From Streptomyces aculeolatus (GTDB taxonomy: Bacteria; Actinomycetota; Actinomycetes; Streptomycetales; Streptomycetaceae), in NCBI RefSeq assembly GCF_020400605.1, contig NZ_JAINRD010000003.1, positions 1-64,000 on the forward strand: a DNA stretch of 64,000 nucleotides, read 5' to 3'. The position numbers and the translations under genes are program-made. The notes beneath the pieces were generated by a model. The model worked only from the letters and a program-made list of their open reading frames with translations. It searched no databases and was not told the origin of the DNA. Numbering within the stretch: position 1 is the stretch's first letter; each line of letters starts with the position of its first letter. Shown in pieces: positions 1 to 7,528 of the stretch.

Positions 1-100
1 CCGGGGCGGCCCCCACCCCCCCCCCCCGGGCGCCCCCCCCCCGCCCGCCGGGGGGGGCCCCCCGGGCGGGGCCCCCCCCCCCGCCCCCCGCTCGGCGCGG
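1..100. other. G/C homopolymer-rich end, probable low-quality contig edge
   Basis: These bases consist almost only of C and G runs and contain one A or T in the first 90 bases. This is unlike any other part of the window, where A and T occur regularly. It looks like sequencing or assembly noise at a contig end rather than biology, although a genuine GC-rich hairpin cluster cannot be excluded. It matters because the adjacent genes look like the edge of a phenazine cluster whose remainder would lie to the left. Confidence 0.55.
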
Positions 101-111
101 GACCGGTCCCG

Positions 112-618
112 TCAGGAGGGGATCCAGTCCCGCTCGATGTGAGGTGTCTCGATGCTCAGGGCGCGCATGTGCTCGATCGGGTTGGTGTACTCCCGGCTGG
201 CGACGATGCGCCCGTCGCTGAGCGTGAAGCCGTGGATGAAGTGGTTGCGGTAGCGGCCCGGGGGATAGCCGGGAAAGAGGATGGTGCCCTCGCCCCCGCA
301 CTCGACCCAGATCACCGACGGGTCCTGGGTCTGGTAGATGTGCACGTCGCTCCACTGCCAGTCCGGCAGCACCTGCATCGACAACTCGCCGTGCCGCTTC
401 AGCTTCTCGCGCCCCCTGACGACGATGGGCCGCCCCATGTCGGTGTAGAAGAGCGACGCGGAGCCGTCCTCGGTGTAGAGGGTGTAGCGGCTCAGCCGGG
501 CCTCCGCGCCGGTCCGCATGTACTGCTCGACGGCTCTTCGGTTGCGGTCACGCAGGTCGTGGTGGTCGGCGAACACCGGAGCGGCGGTGTCGGGTGCCGC
601 CGGCATGGGCGAGGTCAT
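112..618 (-). CDS. PhzA/PhzB-like phenazine biosynthesis protein (SnoaL-like fold)
   Basis: This 168-residue protein resembles the PhzA/PhzB family, small dimeric NTF2/SnoaL-like proteins. They catalyse imine formation between two aminocyclohexenone units during assembly of the phenazine tricycle. Family-like stretches are seen in order: NRRAVEQYMRTGAEARL near residue 27, RPIVVRGREKL near 63, LPDWQWSDV near 84, IWVECGGEGTILFPGYP near 103, and NHFIHGF near 125. The length matches the usual ~163 residues. The ATG at 618 follows AGGAGA by four bases. It lies downstream of a monooxygenase and an aromatic prenyltransferase on the same strand. The core genes phzB/D/E/F/G are not in view. A divergent SnoaL-family protein is the alternative. 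Confidence 0.85.
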   Translation of the reverse strand: MTSPMPAAPDTAAPVFADHHDLRDRNRRAVEQYMRTGAEARLSRYTLYTEDGSASLFYTDMGRPIVVRGREKLKRHGELSMQVLPDWQWSDVHIYQTQDPSVIWVECGGEGTILFPGYPPGRYRNHFIHGFTLSDGRIVASREYTNPIEHMRALSIETPHIERDWIPS

Positions 619-784
619 GGCGTCTCCTGGCGCGTGTGACGGATGTCGGTCGGTGGTGCCTTTCGTGGAGAGCGCGCACGCCGCCGTTGGGGGACGGATG
701 CGGACGTAGGCGCCGCTCCTCGGCCGGGGCCCGGTTCGGGCCGCCGGCGGCGGCAGGTGCCGGATGCCGCGTCGGGGAGCAGGC

Positions 785-812
785 GGGCCCGCCGGCAGCT
801 GCCGGCGGGCCC
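785..812 (-). terminator. 28-bp perfect palindrome downstream of the monooxygenase gene
   Basis: A perfect 28-bp GC-only palindrome (arms GGGCCCGCCGGCAG) lies about 95 bases beyond the stop codon of the monooxygenase gene and before the PhzA/B-like gene. Such long GC stems act as terminators in Streptomyces without a T-tract. If it works, the PhzA/B-like gene needs its own promoter in the 619-784 interval, where I see no clear promoter. The rest of the 288-base gap holds no gene. Confidence 0.6.
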
Positions 813-906
813 CTTCGGTCCGGACTCCGCGGTGTCCCGTCGCCGGGACGCCGCCGGGCAGCGCCGCTGCCCGCGCACCGAGTCCTCGTGCCGGCCGGGG
901 CCGGTC

Positions 907-2142
907 TCAGCTGCCGGCCCGTGGGGCCGGCGGGGTGTAGGAGGCGCGGGAGTTGAGCTCCGCGACCTCGCTCTCGGCCTTCATGCGGTACATCTCCATC
1001 ATCTGGGTGACCTGAGCCCGGTCCCAGGTGCTGGGGCTGGTGGCCCGCTCCATGGCCCGGGCGGCCATGACGACGCCGTTGGCGGGCTCCAGGCGGGCGC
1101 GCTCGTACGCGGCCAGCCCCGCCGGCACGTCGCCGTCCGCCTGCGCCAGTTCGTAGGCGAGCACCCGCGCGTCCAGGACGGCCTGCGCGGCGCCGTTGCC
1201 GCCCGCCGGGTACATGGGGTGGGCGGCGTCGCCGAGGAGCGTGACGCGGCCGCTGCCCCAGGCGGGCAGCGGGTCGCGGTCGACCATCGGGTACTCCAGG
1301 ACGTCCCCGGAGCGCTCCAGCAGGTCGCGCACGTCGAGCCAGCCCATCGACCAGCCCTCGTAGTGCGCCATCACCTCCTTGAGCAGGCCCTCGCGGCGGT
1401 CGTCGACCGGGCCGTCGGCGGCCTCGGGCAGCAGGCCCGGCTCGGCGACCCGCACCAGGCAGACCCAGTTGGTGCGGTCCTTGCCGATCGGGTACGCGAC
1501 GAGCGTGACGTCGCCGTCGCTCGCCCCGACCCAGGAGCGGCCGGTGAGGAACGGCGGGACGCCCTCCGTCACACCGCGCCACATCCGCTGGCCGGACCAG
1601 GCCAGCGGCCCCTCGTCCGGGTGCAGCAGGGTGCGGACCGTGGAGTTGAGCCCGTCCGCGCCGACCAGCGCGGCGGCCCGGAGGGTCTCGGTCCCGCCGC
1701 CCGCGCGGTCCGTGACGCGGACCTCGACGGCGTCGTCGTGCTGGGCGAAGTCCTGCAGCCGCGCGCCGGTGCGGACGGCGTCGGGGCCGAGCCGCCGGCG
1801 GACCTCGTCCAGGAGCATCAGGTGCAGCTCGCCGCGGTGGATGCAGTACTGCGGCCACTTGGAGCCGGTCACCGTGCCGCGCGGCTGCGAGAACAGCTCG
1901 TTGCCGTACTTGTCGCAGAAGGCGTACTCGGCGGTGGCCACGCCGAGTTCGGCCAGCTCGTCGCCGAGGCCCAGCTCGACCAGTTCGCGGACGCCGCCGG
2001 TGAGGAGGTTGATGCCGACGCCGATGGGCTCGATGCGGCGGGCGCTCTCGACGACGACCGCGTCGATTCCGGCGGCGTGCAGGCTCAGCGCGGTGGTGAG
2101 CCCGCCGATGCCGCCGCCGGCGATGAGGACGGGAGCGGCCAT
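907..2142 (-). CDS. FAD-dependent monooxygenase, PhzS-like
   Basis: A 411-residue group A flavoprotein hydroxylase. The N-terminal dinucleotide-binding motif GGGIGGLTTALSLHAAG begins near residue 8, and the second FAD motif GDAAHPMYPAGGNGA lies near residue 297. Along its length it resembles PhzS, the NADH/FAD enzyme that decarboxylates and hydroxylates phenazine-1-carboxylates (shared stretches include VGINL, MWRGVTEG, YPMVDRDPLPAWG). Its likely job is hydroxylation of a phenazine or prenylated phenazine. The ATG at 2142 follows GGGGGAGG and shares its A with the TGA of a small upstream ORF, so translation is probably coupled. The aromatic prenyltransferase is the next full gene upstream. 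The true substrate is inferred from family and context. Confidence 0.88.
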   Translation of the reverse strand: MAAPVLIAGGGIGGLTTALSLHAAGIDAVVVESARRIEPIGVGINLLTGGVRELVELGLGDELAELGVATAEYAFCDKYGNELFSQPRGTVTGSKWPQYCIHRGELHLMLLDEVRRRLGPDAVRTGARLQDFAQHDDAVEVRVTDRAGGGTETLRAAALVGADGLNSTVRTLLHPDEGPLAWSGQRMWRGVTEGVPPFLTGRSWVGASDGDVTLVAYPIGKDRTNWVCLVRVAEPGLLPEAADGPVDDRREGLLKEVMAHYEGWSMGWLDVRDLLERSGDVLEYPMVDRDPLPAWGSGRVTLLGDAAHPMYPAGGNGAAQAVLDARVLAYELAQADGDVPAGLAAYERARLEPANGVVMAARAMERATSPSTWDRAQVTQMMEMYRMKAESEVAELNSRASYTPPAPRAGS

Positions 2143-2273
2143 CAACTGCCTCCCCCGGTGGCGCCGGAACACCGGGTGCGGGTGCTTCCGGCAGGGGCGG
2201 ATGGGTGGTTGCGGAGGTGGACTGACAGCGTGGCCGGGTCCTCGGATTCGGTGCTTTCTCGGGTCTCGGTCAT
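2142..2273 (-). CDS. Small 43-codon ORF coupled to the monooxygenase gene
   Basis: This short ORF begins with ATG at 2273, six bases after a strong AAGGAG ribosome site. It encodes a 43-residue hydrophilic peptide with an acidic N-terminus (MTETRESTESEDP), one cysteine near the end and a Gly-rich C-terminus. Its stop overlaps the monooxygenase start as TGATG. The arrangement suggests a real translated leader or small protein that couples expression of the flavoenzyme to the prenyltransferase message. I recognise no family. The alternative is that only the ribosome-loading function matters. Confidence 0.5.
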   Translation of the reverse strand: MTETRESTESEDPATLSVHLRNHPSAPAGSTRTRCSGATGGGS

Positions 2274-2306
2274 GCTCGGCTCCTTGTCCTCGCTGTTTTC
2301 CGGCGG

Positions 2307-3206
2307 TCAATCCGCGGGGCGGACCCGGTCGGAAACCTGAGACGACATCTGGTAATAGGACGCAAGCTTGAAGAACTCCTCGCCCCGCGCCACCGTTCCC
2401 GCGTAGACGTAGCTGGGCTCGCCCTTGTGCACGGTCGGCATCTCGCGTGCGAACTTCCCCACAGCGGGCTCTATCCGGGCCGGCAGCAGGTCCGGATCCG
2501 AGGTCCGCGTGGAGAAGCACATCCGCTCGATCCGGGTGCTGTCCCAGCCGAATGTCGGGTACATGGCATACGAGGTGCCGATGAACTCCAGCATGTGCTC
2601 GCTCGGCTCCGGCAGCCCCATGCCGCGGAGCGTCGGGATGATGGCGTCGGGCCGCGTGTACTCGGGGGTGAGCCCGCTGATGTACAGGTTCCACGACCGG
2701 CTGCGGTAGTCGACGCCGATGGCGGAGACCTTGCCGTCGAGTCCGGCGGCGCCGAAGGACTCGGCGTGCTCGGCGAGGGCCGGCGGGATCGACGACAACT
2801 CGGTGAGCGCCTTCATGCTCTGCGGCTCGGCCAGCGGGAAGAAGGCGACGGCCTTCCTGAAGCCGCCGACGATGCCGAAGTCGACGCCGTAGGCGTCGAC
2901 GGTGAAGCGGTCCCTGATCTCGGGGAGCAGCCCGGCGATCGGGTGGTCGACCTTGTCCAGCAGGCCGCCCGCCAGCGCGGCGGCGTAGGGGTCGCCGGCC
3001 GCCTTGGGCAGGGAGAAGTCGAAGGCCAGCTCGCCCCGGTACCGGTTGCCGGTGCCCATGCTGAAGATGATGTGGGCGTCGTCGAGCCACTTGCCGAAGG
3101 TGTCAAGAGCCGGCCAGACCCTGTCCCGGGAGCAGGGTGCGTCCACTAACCGGGCGGTTTCCTCAACTGCTGAATAAATGGTTTCCAGCTCGGTGGCCTC
3201 GGGCAT
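2307..3206 (-). CDS. ABBA-type aromatic prenyltransferase (NphB/CloQ group)
   Basis: A 299-residue soluble aromatic prenyltransferase resembling NphB along its length. Matching stretches include YSAVEETARLV near residue 11, GDPYAAAL near 69, GGFRKAVAFFPL near 112, the NLYISGL strand and the closing EEFFKLASYYQMSSQVSDR. Family members attach dimethylallyl or geranyl groups to aromatic acceptors. Relatives PpzP and EpzP prenylate dihydrophenazine-1-carboxylate in endophenazine pathways, which fits the PhzS- and PhzA/B-like neighbours. The ATG at 3206 follows GGAGGG; upstream in-frame starts were rejected because this one matches the NphB N-terminus. Leu20 is a TTA codon, rare in Streptomyces, so translation may depend on bldA tRNA. 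Exact acceptor and prenyl donor cannot be read from sequence. Confidence 0.9.
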   Translation of the reverse strand: MPEATELETIYSAVEETARLVDAPCSRDRVWPALDTFGKWLDDAHIIFSMGTGNRYRGELAFDFSLPKAAGDPYAAALAGGLLDKVDHPIAGLLPEIRDRFTVDAYGVDFGIVGGFRKAVAFFPLAEPQSMKALTELSSIPPALAEHAESFGAAGLDGKVSAIGVDYRSRSWNLYISGLTPEYTRPDAIIPTLRGMGLPEPSEHMLEFIGTSYAMYPTFGWDSTRIERMCFSTRTSDPDLLPARIEPAVGKFAREMPTVHKGEPSYVYAGTVARGEEFFKLASYYQMSSQVSDRVRPAD

Positions 3207-3571
3207 TCTTCCCTCCAAGGGGTCAACCCCAGCGATCGTCGGAATAGCAAATTCCTGTGCCCTTCCGGCTGTTCGCACCGGCCCTCTCGGCGGCGACCGG
3301 ATCGGCGTCGAGGAGTTCGCGCCGGACGGCCGTAGCAGGCATTGGCGGAGGTTTACACCCCTCCTTTCGGCCTGCGGACACGTCCGGATCCTCCCACTTG
3401 CCTCTTGAGACTGACTTTACGTGGACTTGGCGATCGCTTGGCATCCCTGCCGCCACCTCGGGAAATAGCGCCGGGCGTTTGTGCGGCAGTGCGCGGACCG
3501 GTGGCCAATTCGGCAATTCCCGCACTGGCGAATTTACGGCGGTGCGGCCGGATCCGTACGGCACGCGAAAC
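3207..3571 (-). promoter_or_regulatory. Leader and presumed promoter region of the prenyltransferase operon
   Basis: About 365 bases without a gene separate the prenyltransferase start from the terminator of the next upstream gene. The region is noticeably richer in A and T than its surroundings, as expected for a promoter. An inverted repeat GGGGTCAACCCC (3219-3230) sits just upstream of the ribosome site and could be an operator or leader hairpin. I could not assign a convincing -35/-10 pair. Confidence 0.45.
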
Positions 3572-3602
3572 GGCCGCCGCCGGGGAGCCCCCGGCGGCGG
3601 CC
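3572..3602 (-). terminator. GC-rich terminator hairpin after the DUF574 methyltransferase gene
   Basis: Two perfect 14-base arms (GGCCGCCGCCGGGG and its complement) flank a 3-base AGC loop, beginning 32 bases beyond the methyltransferase stop codon. It should end that transcript and insulate the prenyltransferase operon from it. Confidence 0.75.
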
Positions 3603-3634
3603 GTCACCGCCCGCGCCGTACGGCGCGGTTCGCC

Positions 3635-4450
3635 TCACGCCTTGCGGAGCACCGCCCCGTAGGCGTCGCACGCGTTCCGCACCTCGCCCGCGGGCCGCCA
3701 GTGGCTGACCGGGACCAGGCCCGGTTCGACCGGCGTCCAGCCGTCGAGCATCCGCTCCAGCGCGGCGCGGTCCCGGTCGATCAGCGGGTCGCTGGCCCGG
3801 CGGAAGATCTCGATGACGTCCGGGACCCGGGGGTCGATGTCGGACGAGATGTGGTTGATCCCGAGGTAGCTGCCCGGCACCACCGCCTCGTGGATCCGGT
3901 TGACGATGGCGGCCGGGTCCTCCTCGTCGGTGATGAAGTGCAGGATGCCCGAGAGCAGGACCCCGACGGGCATCGTGAAGTCCAGGGTGGACCTGACGAC
4001 CTCGTTGAACAGGACGGTGTCGGGGTCGCGTACGTCGCCTTCGAGGGCGACGGTGTACTCGCCGTCGGCCTGCAGCGCCGCCATGTGCGCGACGGCGACC
4101 GGGTTCTTGTCGACGTACACCACCCGCGTGTCCGGCGCGATGCGGTGGGCGACCTCGTGGACGTTGTCGTAGATGTCCGTGGGCATGCCGCCGCCGATGT
4201 CGAGGATCTGCCGCACGCCGGCCTCGCCGACCCAGTACTCGACGGTGCGGTCGACGAAGAGCCGCTGCTCCCGCGTGAGCACCTTGAGGTCGGGCATGAT
4301 CCGCTCGGCCTCCTCCAGCAGGTCGCGGTCGGCGTGCACGTTGTCACGGCCGCCCAGCGCGTAGTCCCAGAAGCGCGAGGGGTGGGGCTTGCGCGCGTCC
4401 GGCAGCGGCATTCTCCCCTCACGGCCCGCCGACGACTCGTCAACCGTCAT
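3635..4450 (-). CDS. SAM-dependent methyltransferase, DUF574 family (copy 1)
   Basis: A 271-residue member of the S-adenosylmethionine methyltransferase family formerly called DUF574, which is expanded in Streptomyces. Diagnostic features are the N-terminal PHPSRFWDYALGGRDN, the SAM-binding stretch ILDIGGGMPT near residue 85, VVYVDKNPVAVAHM, and the VLLSGILHFI strand. Substrates of this family are unknown. The ATG at 4450 follows GGAGG. It lies 29 bases downstream of an orphan solute-binding lipoprotein gene on the same strand and ends in a strong terminator. The shared strand alone does not tie it to the phenazine-like genes. A second member lies at 22647-23459. Confidence 0.88.
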   Translation of the reverse strand: MTVDESSAGREGRMPLPDARKPHPSRFWDYALGGRDNVHADRDLLEEAERIMPDLKVLTREQRLFVDRTVEYWVGEAGVRQILDIGGGMPTDIYDNVHEVAHRIAPDTRVVYVDKNPVAVAHMAALQADGEYTVALEGDVRDPDTVLFNEVVRSTLDFTMPVGVLLSGILHFITDEEDPAAIVNRIHEAVVPGSYLGINHISSDIDPRVPDVIEIFRRASDPLIDRDRAALERMLDGWTPVEPGLVPVSHWRPAGEVRNACDAYGAVLRKA

Positions 4451-4479
4451 GTCTGCCTCCGTACCCGTGGCCACCGGTC

Positions 4480-5676
4480 TCACTCGCCGCCGAGCGTGAT
4501 CGAGGTGTCGATGAACTCGTTGGTCACCAGGTCGTCGGGCGCCAGTCCGTCCTTGATCGGCTTCTTCTGCGACTCGAAGACCGGTCCGGCGAGGTCGATC
4601 AGCTCCTGCACCCGCCCGGTGTCGAACTCGCCCACGGGCTTGCCCGGGTCGGCGACGAGGTCGAGCGCCCGCATCTGCTCCACCGAGTACTTCCCGACGC
4701 CCTTGGAGAAGGGCTGGTCGGCCTTGAAGGTGTCGCGCAGCTCGATGACCTTGTCGATCACCGGGTCCGGGTTCTCCATCAGGTCGACCGCGCCCTGCTG
4801 GATGACGGGCACCAGCTTCTCCAGGCACGGCGCCAGCTCGGCCCTGTCCGCCGGGCGGATCATCGGCGAGGGACCGGGGTTCGGGTAGTACTCGTAGGCG
4901 AGCTGCGACTCGACGGGCTTGCCCCAGTCGGGCAGCTCCTCCTCGTAGATGTACGGGTCCTCGGTGGCGTACCCGGAGGTGGCGACGTCGCCGCCGGCGG
5001 CGACGAAGCGCGCCGGGGAGCCGTCGCCGGAGCTGTCGACCTGGTCCTTCTTCAGGATCCCCTTGCTCGTCAGGTAGTCCATGTAGGGGGTGGGGACGTA
5101 GACGACGGTGGCGTCGGTCCTGCCGATGTCCTCGATCGACTTGACGTCCGGGTACTTCTCCGGGTCCCACATGATGACCTGCGGGTTCTTCGCCAGCAGC
5201 GACATCACCGCGAGCGTCGGCTGCTTGTCGGAGTTCTGGATCGCCTCGTCGAAGCCCTGCGGGATGCCGAGGTGGATGGTGTCGTCCGTGTACATCTGCG
5301 AGGACGTCGGGTTGAAGCCGATCGCCGGGCCGCCGGAGCGCAGCTCCAGCTTCACGCCGGTGTCCTTGCCGCCGGAGGCGACCAGCGGGGCGGTGACCTT
5401 CTTGGCGTTGGCGTCGACGTCCATGTCGTCGCCGAGGAGCTGGTACATGGCGCCGGCGGAGGTGATGTCCGGCCACCACGCCGTCTGGACCACGATCGTC
5501 TCCGGGCACTCCTTGCTCAGGTCCGTGGCGCCGCCGGCGCCGGCGGCCGGGGAGGCGGTGTTCTTGCCGTCATCGCCGCCGTCGTCGTCGCTGTCGCCAC
5601 AGGCGGCCAGCACGGACAGCATCGCTACGGCGGCGGCGAGGGGGACCGCCTTTCTACGCACGTGGTGCAGAGACAT
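4480..5676 (-). CDS. Lipoprotein solute-binding protein, orphan ABC importer component
   Basis: A 398-residue predicted lipoprotein. It has a basic N-terminus, a short hydrophobic segment and a lipobox LAAC near residue 27, followed by an acidic DSDDDGGDDG linker. The rest resembles periplasmic-binding-type proteins of the nitrate/taurine/THI5-like class, with an early VVQTAWWPD strand and a hinge-like region near RSGGPAIGFNPTS. No permease or ATPase gene is adjacent, so it either works with a distant transporter or acts as a sensor. The ATG at 5676 places the signal peptide correctly; the longer frame upstream is rejected. The ligand cannot be deduced. Confidence 0.8.
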   Translation of the reverse strand: MSLHHVRRKAVPLAAAVAMLSVLAACGDSDDDGGDDGKNTASPAAGAGGATDLSKECPETIVVQTAWWPDITSAGAMYQLLGDDMDVDANAKKVTAPLVASGGKDTGVKLELRSGGPAIGFNPTSSQMYTDDTIHLGIPQGFDEAIQNSDKQPTLAVMSLLAKNPQVIMWDPEKYPDVKSIEDIGRTDATVVYVPTPYMDYLTSKGILKKDQVDSSGDGSPARFVAAGGDVATSGYATEDPYIYEEELPDWGKPVESQLAYEYYPNPGPSPMIRPADRAELAPCLEKLVPVIQQGAVDLMENPDPVIDKVIELRDTFKADQPFSKGVGKYSVEQMRALDLVADPGKPVGEFDTGRVQELIDLAGPVFESQKKPIKDGLAPDDLVTNEFIDTSITLGGE

Positions 5677-5894
5677 ATGAGTTCCAGTGACGTTCGGGCG
5701 GCCGGGGGCCGGTCGGGCTGACGGGGGTGCCGGACAGACTGATGCCTGATCATAGACATGCCTTCCGCGCGTACGTTCGGCGCGTTCCCCGGTCGAGTTC
5801 CTTTTGCAACATGGGGGTTGGCGCGCCGGAGCGCCGCGTTCCGTACCGGCGGGGGCGGGGACGGCCGGTCGGCGCATCCGGTCGGCCCGGCCGG

Positions 5895-6356
5895 TCAGCC
5901 GAGCCAGTCGCCGATCCCGTCCCACGCCAGTTCCAGCTCGCGGTCGGGGCCGCGGCCCAGGACCGCCTGCACGTCGTCGTGCGCCCGGACCATCCTCCGC
6001 TTGCCGCCCATCCGGTGCAGTTCGGCGCCGATCTCGCGGGTGCGCCTGTCCTTGCCGGTGCGGGTGAGGAAGCCGCGGCTGAGGCCTATCTCGATCAGTT
6101 CCGCCACCAGCAGCCGCATCCGGTGGTCGGGGTCGGTCTCCCGGCGGCGCCGCTCCGCCTCCGCCACCCACGGCGGGGTGTCGACGCCGCCGTCCCGGGT
6201 TGGGCCCGATTCCATCCGGCGCCGGACGGAGTCGGGCAGGGTCCGCCGCCACGCGGCCTCCGACCGGCGGCCGCGCCGGTCGAGGGCGAAGGCGGCGAGG
6301 TTCAGGGCGGCGATGGCCCCCAGGACGACCACCACGACGATCAGCCACACCGGCAT
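5895..6356 (-). CDS. Small single-pass membrane protein of unknown function
   Basis: This 153-residue protein begins with one strongly hydrophobic segment (residues 3-27, WLIVVVVVLGAIAALNLAAF). A basic, charged cytoplasmic region rich in Arg and Glu follows. No enzyme motif is seen. The ATG at 6356 follows a good GGGAGGT site at five bases. Topology suggests an N-terminal anchor with a soluble C-terminal domain of about 120 residues containing predicted helices. It stands alone between a solute-binding lipoprotein gene and an LPMO gene on the same strand, and nothing in its context gives a function. Confidence 0.7.
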   Translation of the reverse strand: MPVWLIVVVVVLGAIAALNLAAFALDRRGRRSEAAWRRTLPDSVRRRMESGPTRDGGVDTPPWVAEAERRRRETDPDHRMRLLVAELIEIGLSRGFLTRTGKDRRTREIGAELHRMGGKRRMVRAHDDVQAVLGRGPDRELELAWDGIGDWLG

Positions 6357-6670
6357 GCCGCACCTCCCGGTCCGCTCCTGCCGGGCACGTTCCCGCCGCT
6401 GCCCGGGGGCGACGACACTACCGGCGCCGGCGCGCCGCGTCAGGCGGGCGGGTCCGGGCCGTCGGCGATGCGCGGCGGCGCCGTGCCGTGACCGGCCGCA
6501 CCGCCGCCGGCCGGGTGGGTCAGGCGCGCTGCGGAAGGCATGACGGCACGATAGGCGCGTGCCGCGCGGAAGTGTGCTGCCGCAGTGTTGCGCCATCCCG
6601 AAGGGCCCGCGGTACGGGCCTGAGCCGGGACGACGCCAGGCGCGGGCGGACTTCCACCGCCTGTGCCGCG
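6357..6670. other. Gene-free interval between LPMO and small membrane protein genes
   Basis: These 314 bases lie downstream of the LPMO gene and upstream of the small membrane protein gene. I see no coding frame with a ribosome site and no strong perfect hairpin. It presumably holds the LPMO terminator and the promoter of the membrane protein gene, neither of which I can point to. Confidence 0.4.
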
Positions 6671-7351
6671 CTAGAACGTCACGTCGCTGCAGAAGAAGTA
6701 GATCTGGTCGGCGTGCGACGCCTTCCAGATGGTGTAGACGATGTGGTGGCCGCTGCGGCCGGGGGCGCTGGCGTCCGCCGTGTAGTGGTTGGCGGGGCCG
6801 TACGGGCCGGCGGTGGCCACGCGCTCCAGGTCGCCCCAGTCGAGCGCGTCGGTCTGCGCGTCGTAGCCCTGCCGGGTCACGTAGACGTAGAGGTAGTCGG
6901 CGCCGTGGTACGCCTGGTCGAGGACGTCGACGGTGAAGTCGGTGCCGATGGCGTCGGTCTGCCACGGGCCGGGCGTGTCCATGGAGTCGTAGCGGCCGTC
7001 CTGGGTGCGGCCTGCGCTGCAGAGCTGGTTGTCGGGGATGTGGGCCTGGAAGTCGCCGCCGGTGCCTTCGCGGTAGAGCCCGTTCCAGTTCCACATGCCG
7101 TTGGTGTCGTGCTGCCACGCCTGCCAGCACATGGGGTCCTGCTGCTGCATGTCCGGGTTCTGGAAGTCGTCACCCCAGCGCTGCCAGCAGCCGTAGTTGC
7201 GGGAGACGGGGTCGGCGGCGGAGCCGTGGGCCTGGGCGGTGCCGCCGCCGGTCCACGGCGTCAGCAGGAGCGCGGCGGCGGCCAGGACGGTCAGGAGGGC
7301 GCGCACGGGCAGGCTCCGCGCGTCGGTGCGATCGTTCGGTAGCGATGACAC
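6671..7351 (-). CDS. Secreted lytic polysaccharide monooxygenase, AA10 family
   Basis: A 226-residue copper enzyme that oxidatively cleaves crystalline cellulose or chitin outside the cell. A signal peptide runs to AQA (residues 39-41), so the mature protein begins with His42, the first ligand of the copper histidine brace. Family features follow: HGSAADPVSRNYGCW, a Cys-rich PMCWQAW, and the SGHHIVYTIWKASHADQ region carrying the second histidine. It ends in CSDVTF without a carbohydrate-binding module. The GTG at 7351 follows GGAGGAG. A perfect CebR-type operator lies 41 bases upstream, which suggests induction by cellobiose and a cellulose rather than chitin role; this last point is inference. 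Confidence 0.92.
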   Translation of the reverse strand: MSSLPNDRTDARSLPVRALLTVLAAAALLLTPWTGGGTAQAHGSAADPVSRNYGCWQRWGDDFQNPDMQQQDPMCWQAWQHDTNGMWNWNGLYREGTGGDFQAHIPDNQLCSAGRTQDGRYDSMDTPGPWQTDAIGTDFTVDVLDQAYHGADYLYVYVTRQGYDAQTDALDWGDLERVATAGPYGPANHYTADASAPGRSGHHIVYTIWKASHADQIYFFCSDVTF

Positions 7352-7391
7352 TGCGACTCCTCCTCCGGGAGAGGGGTGGGGGAAACGGGAT

Positions 7392-7405
7392 TGGGAGCGC
7401 TCCCA
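7392..7405 (-). promoter_or_regulatory. CebR-type operator TGGGAGCGCTCCCA upstream of the LPMO gene
   Basis: A perfect 14-bp palindrome identical to the known binding site of CebR, the LacI-family repressor of cellulose and cello-oligosaccharide use in Streptomyces. It lies 41 bases before the GTG start of the LPMO gene. It is too short and loop-less for a terminator. CebR itself is not encoded in this window. Confidence 0.85.
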
Positions 7406-7528
7406 TTCCTCGGACCTCTCCCCCGGCGGCGCCCGTGCGAAACCTGGGCGCCGCGCGGCGATGAGTTCCGGTGCCCCGCCCGGTCCCTACCCGCGTACCC
7501 CGTTCGACAGCCTTCCGAGGAGCGCATC

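Noticed and set aside
2143..3090. Extension of the monooxygenase frame to 727 codons
   Set aside because: The upstream part overlaps the prenyltransferase gene and has no motif; the FAD motif sits right after the ATG at 2142.
7392..7405. TGGGAGCGCTCCCA as a small terminator
   Set aside because: It has no loop, lies upstream of a start codon, and exactly matches a known operator, so a regulatory site is the better reading.
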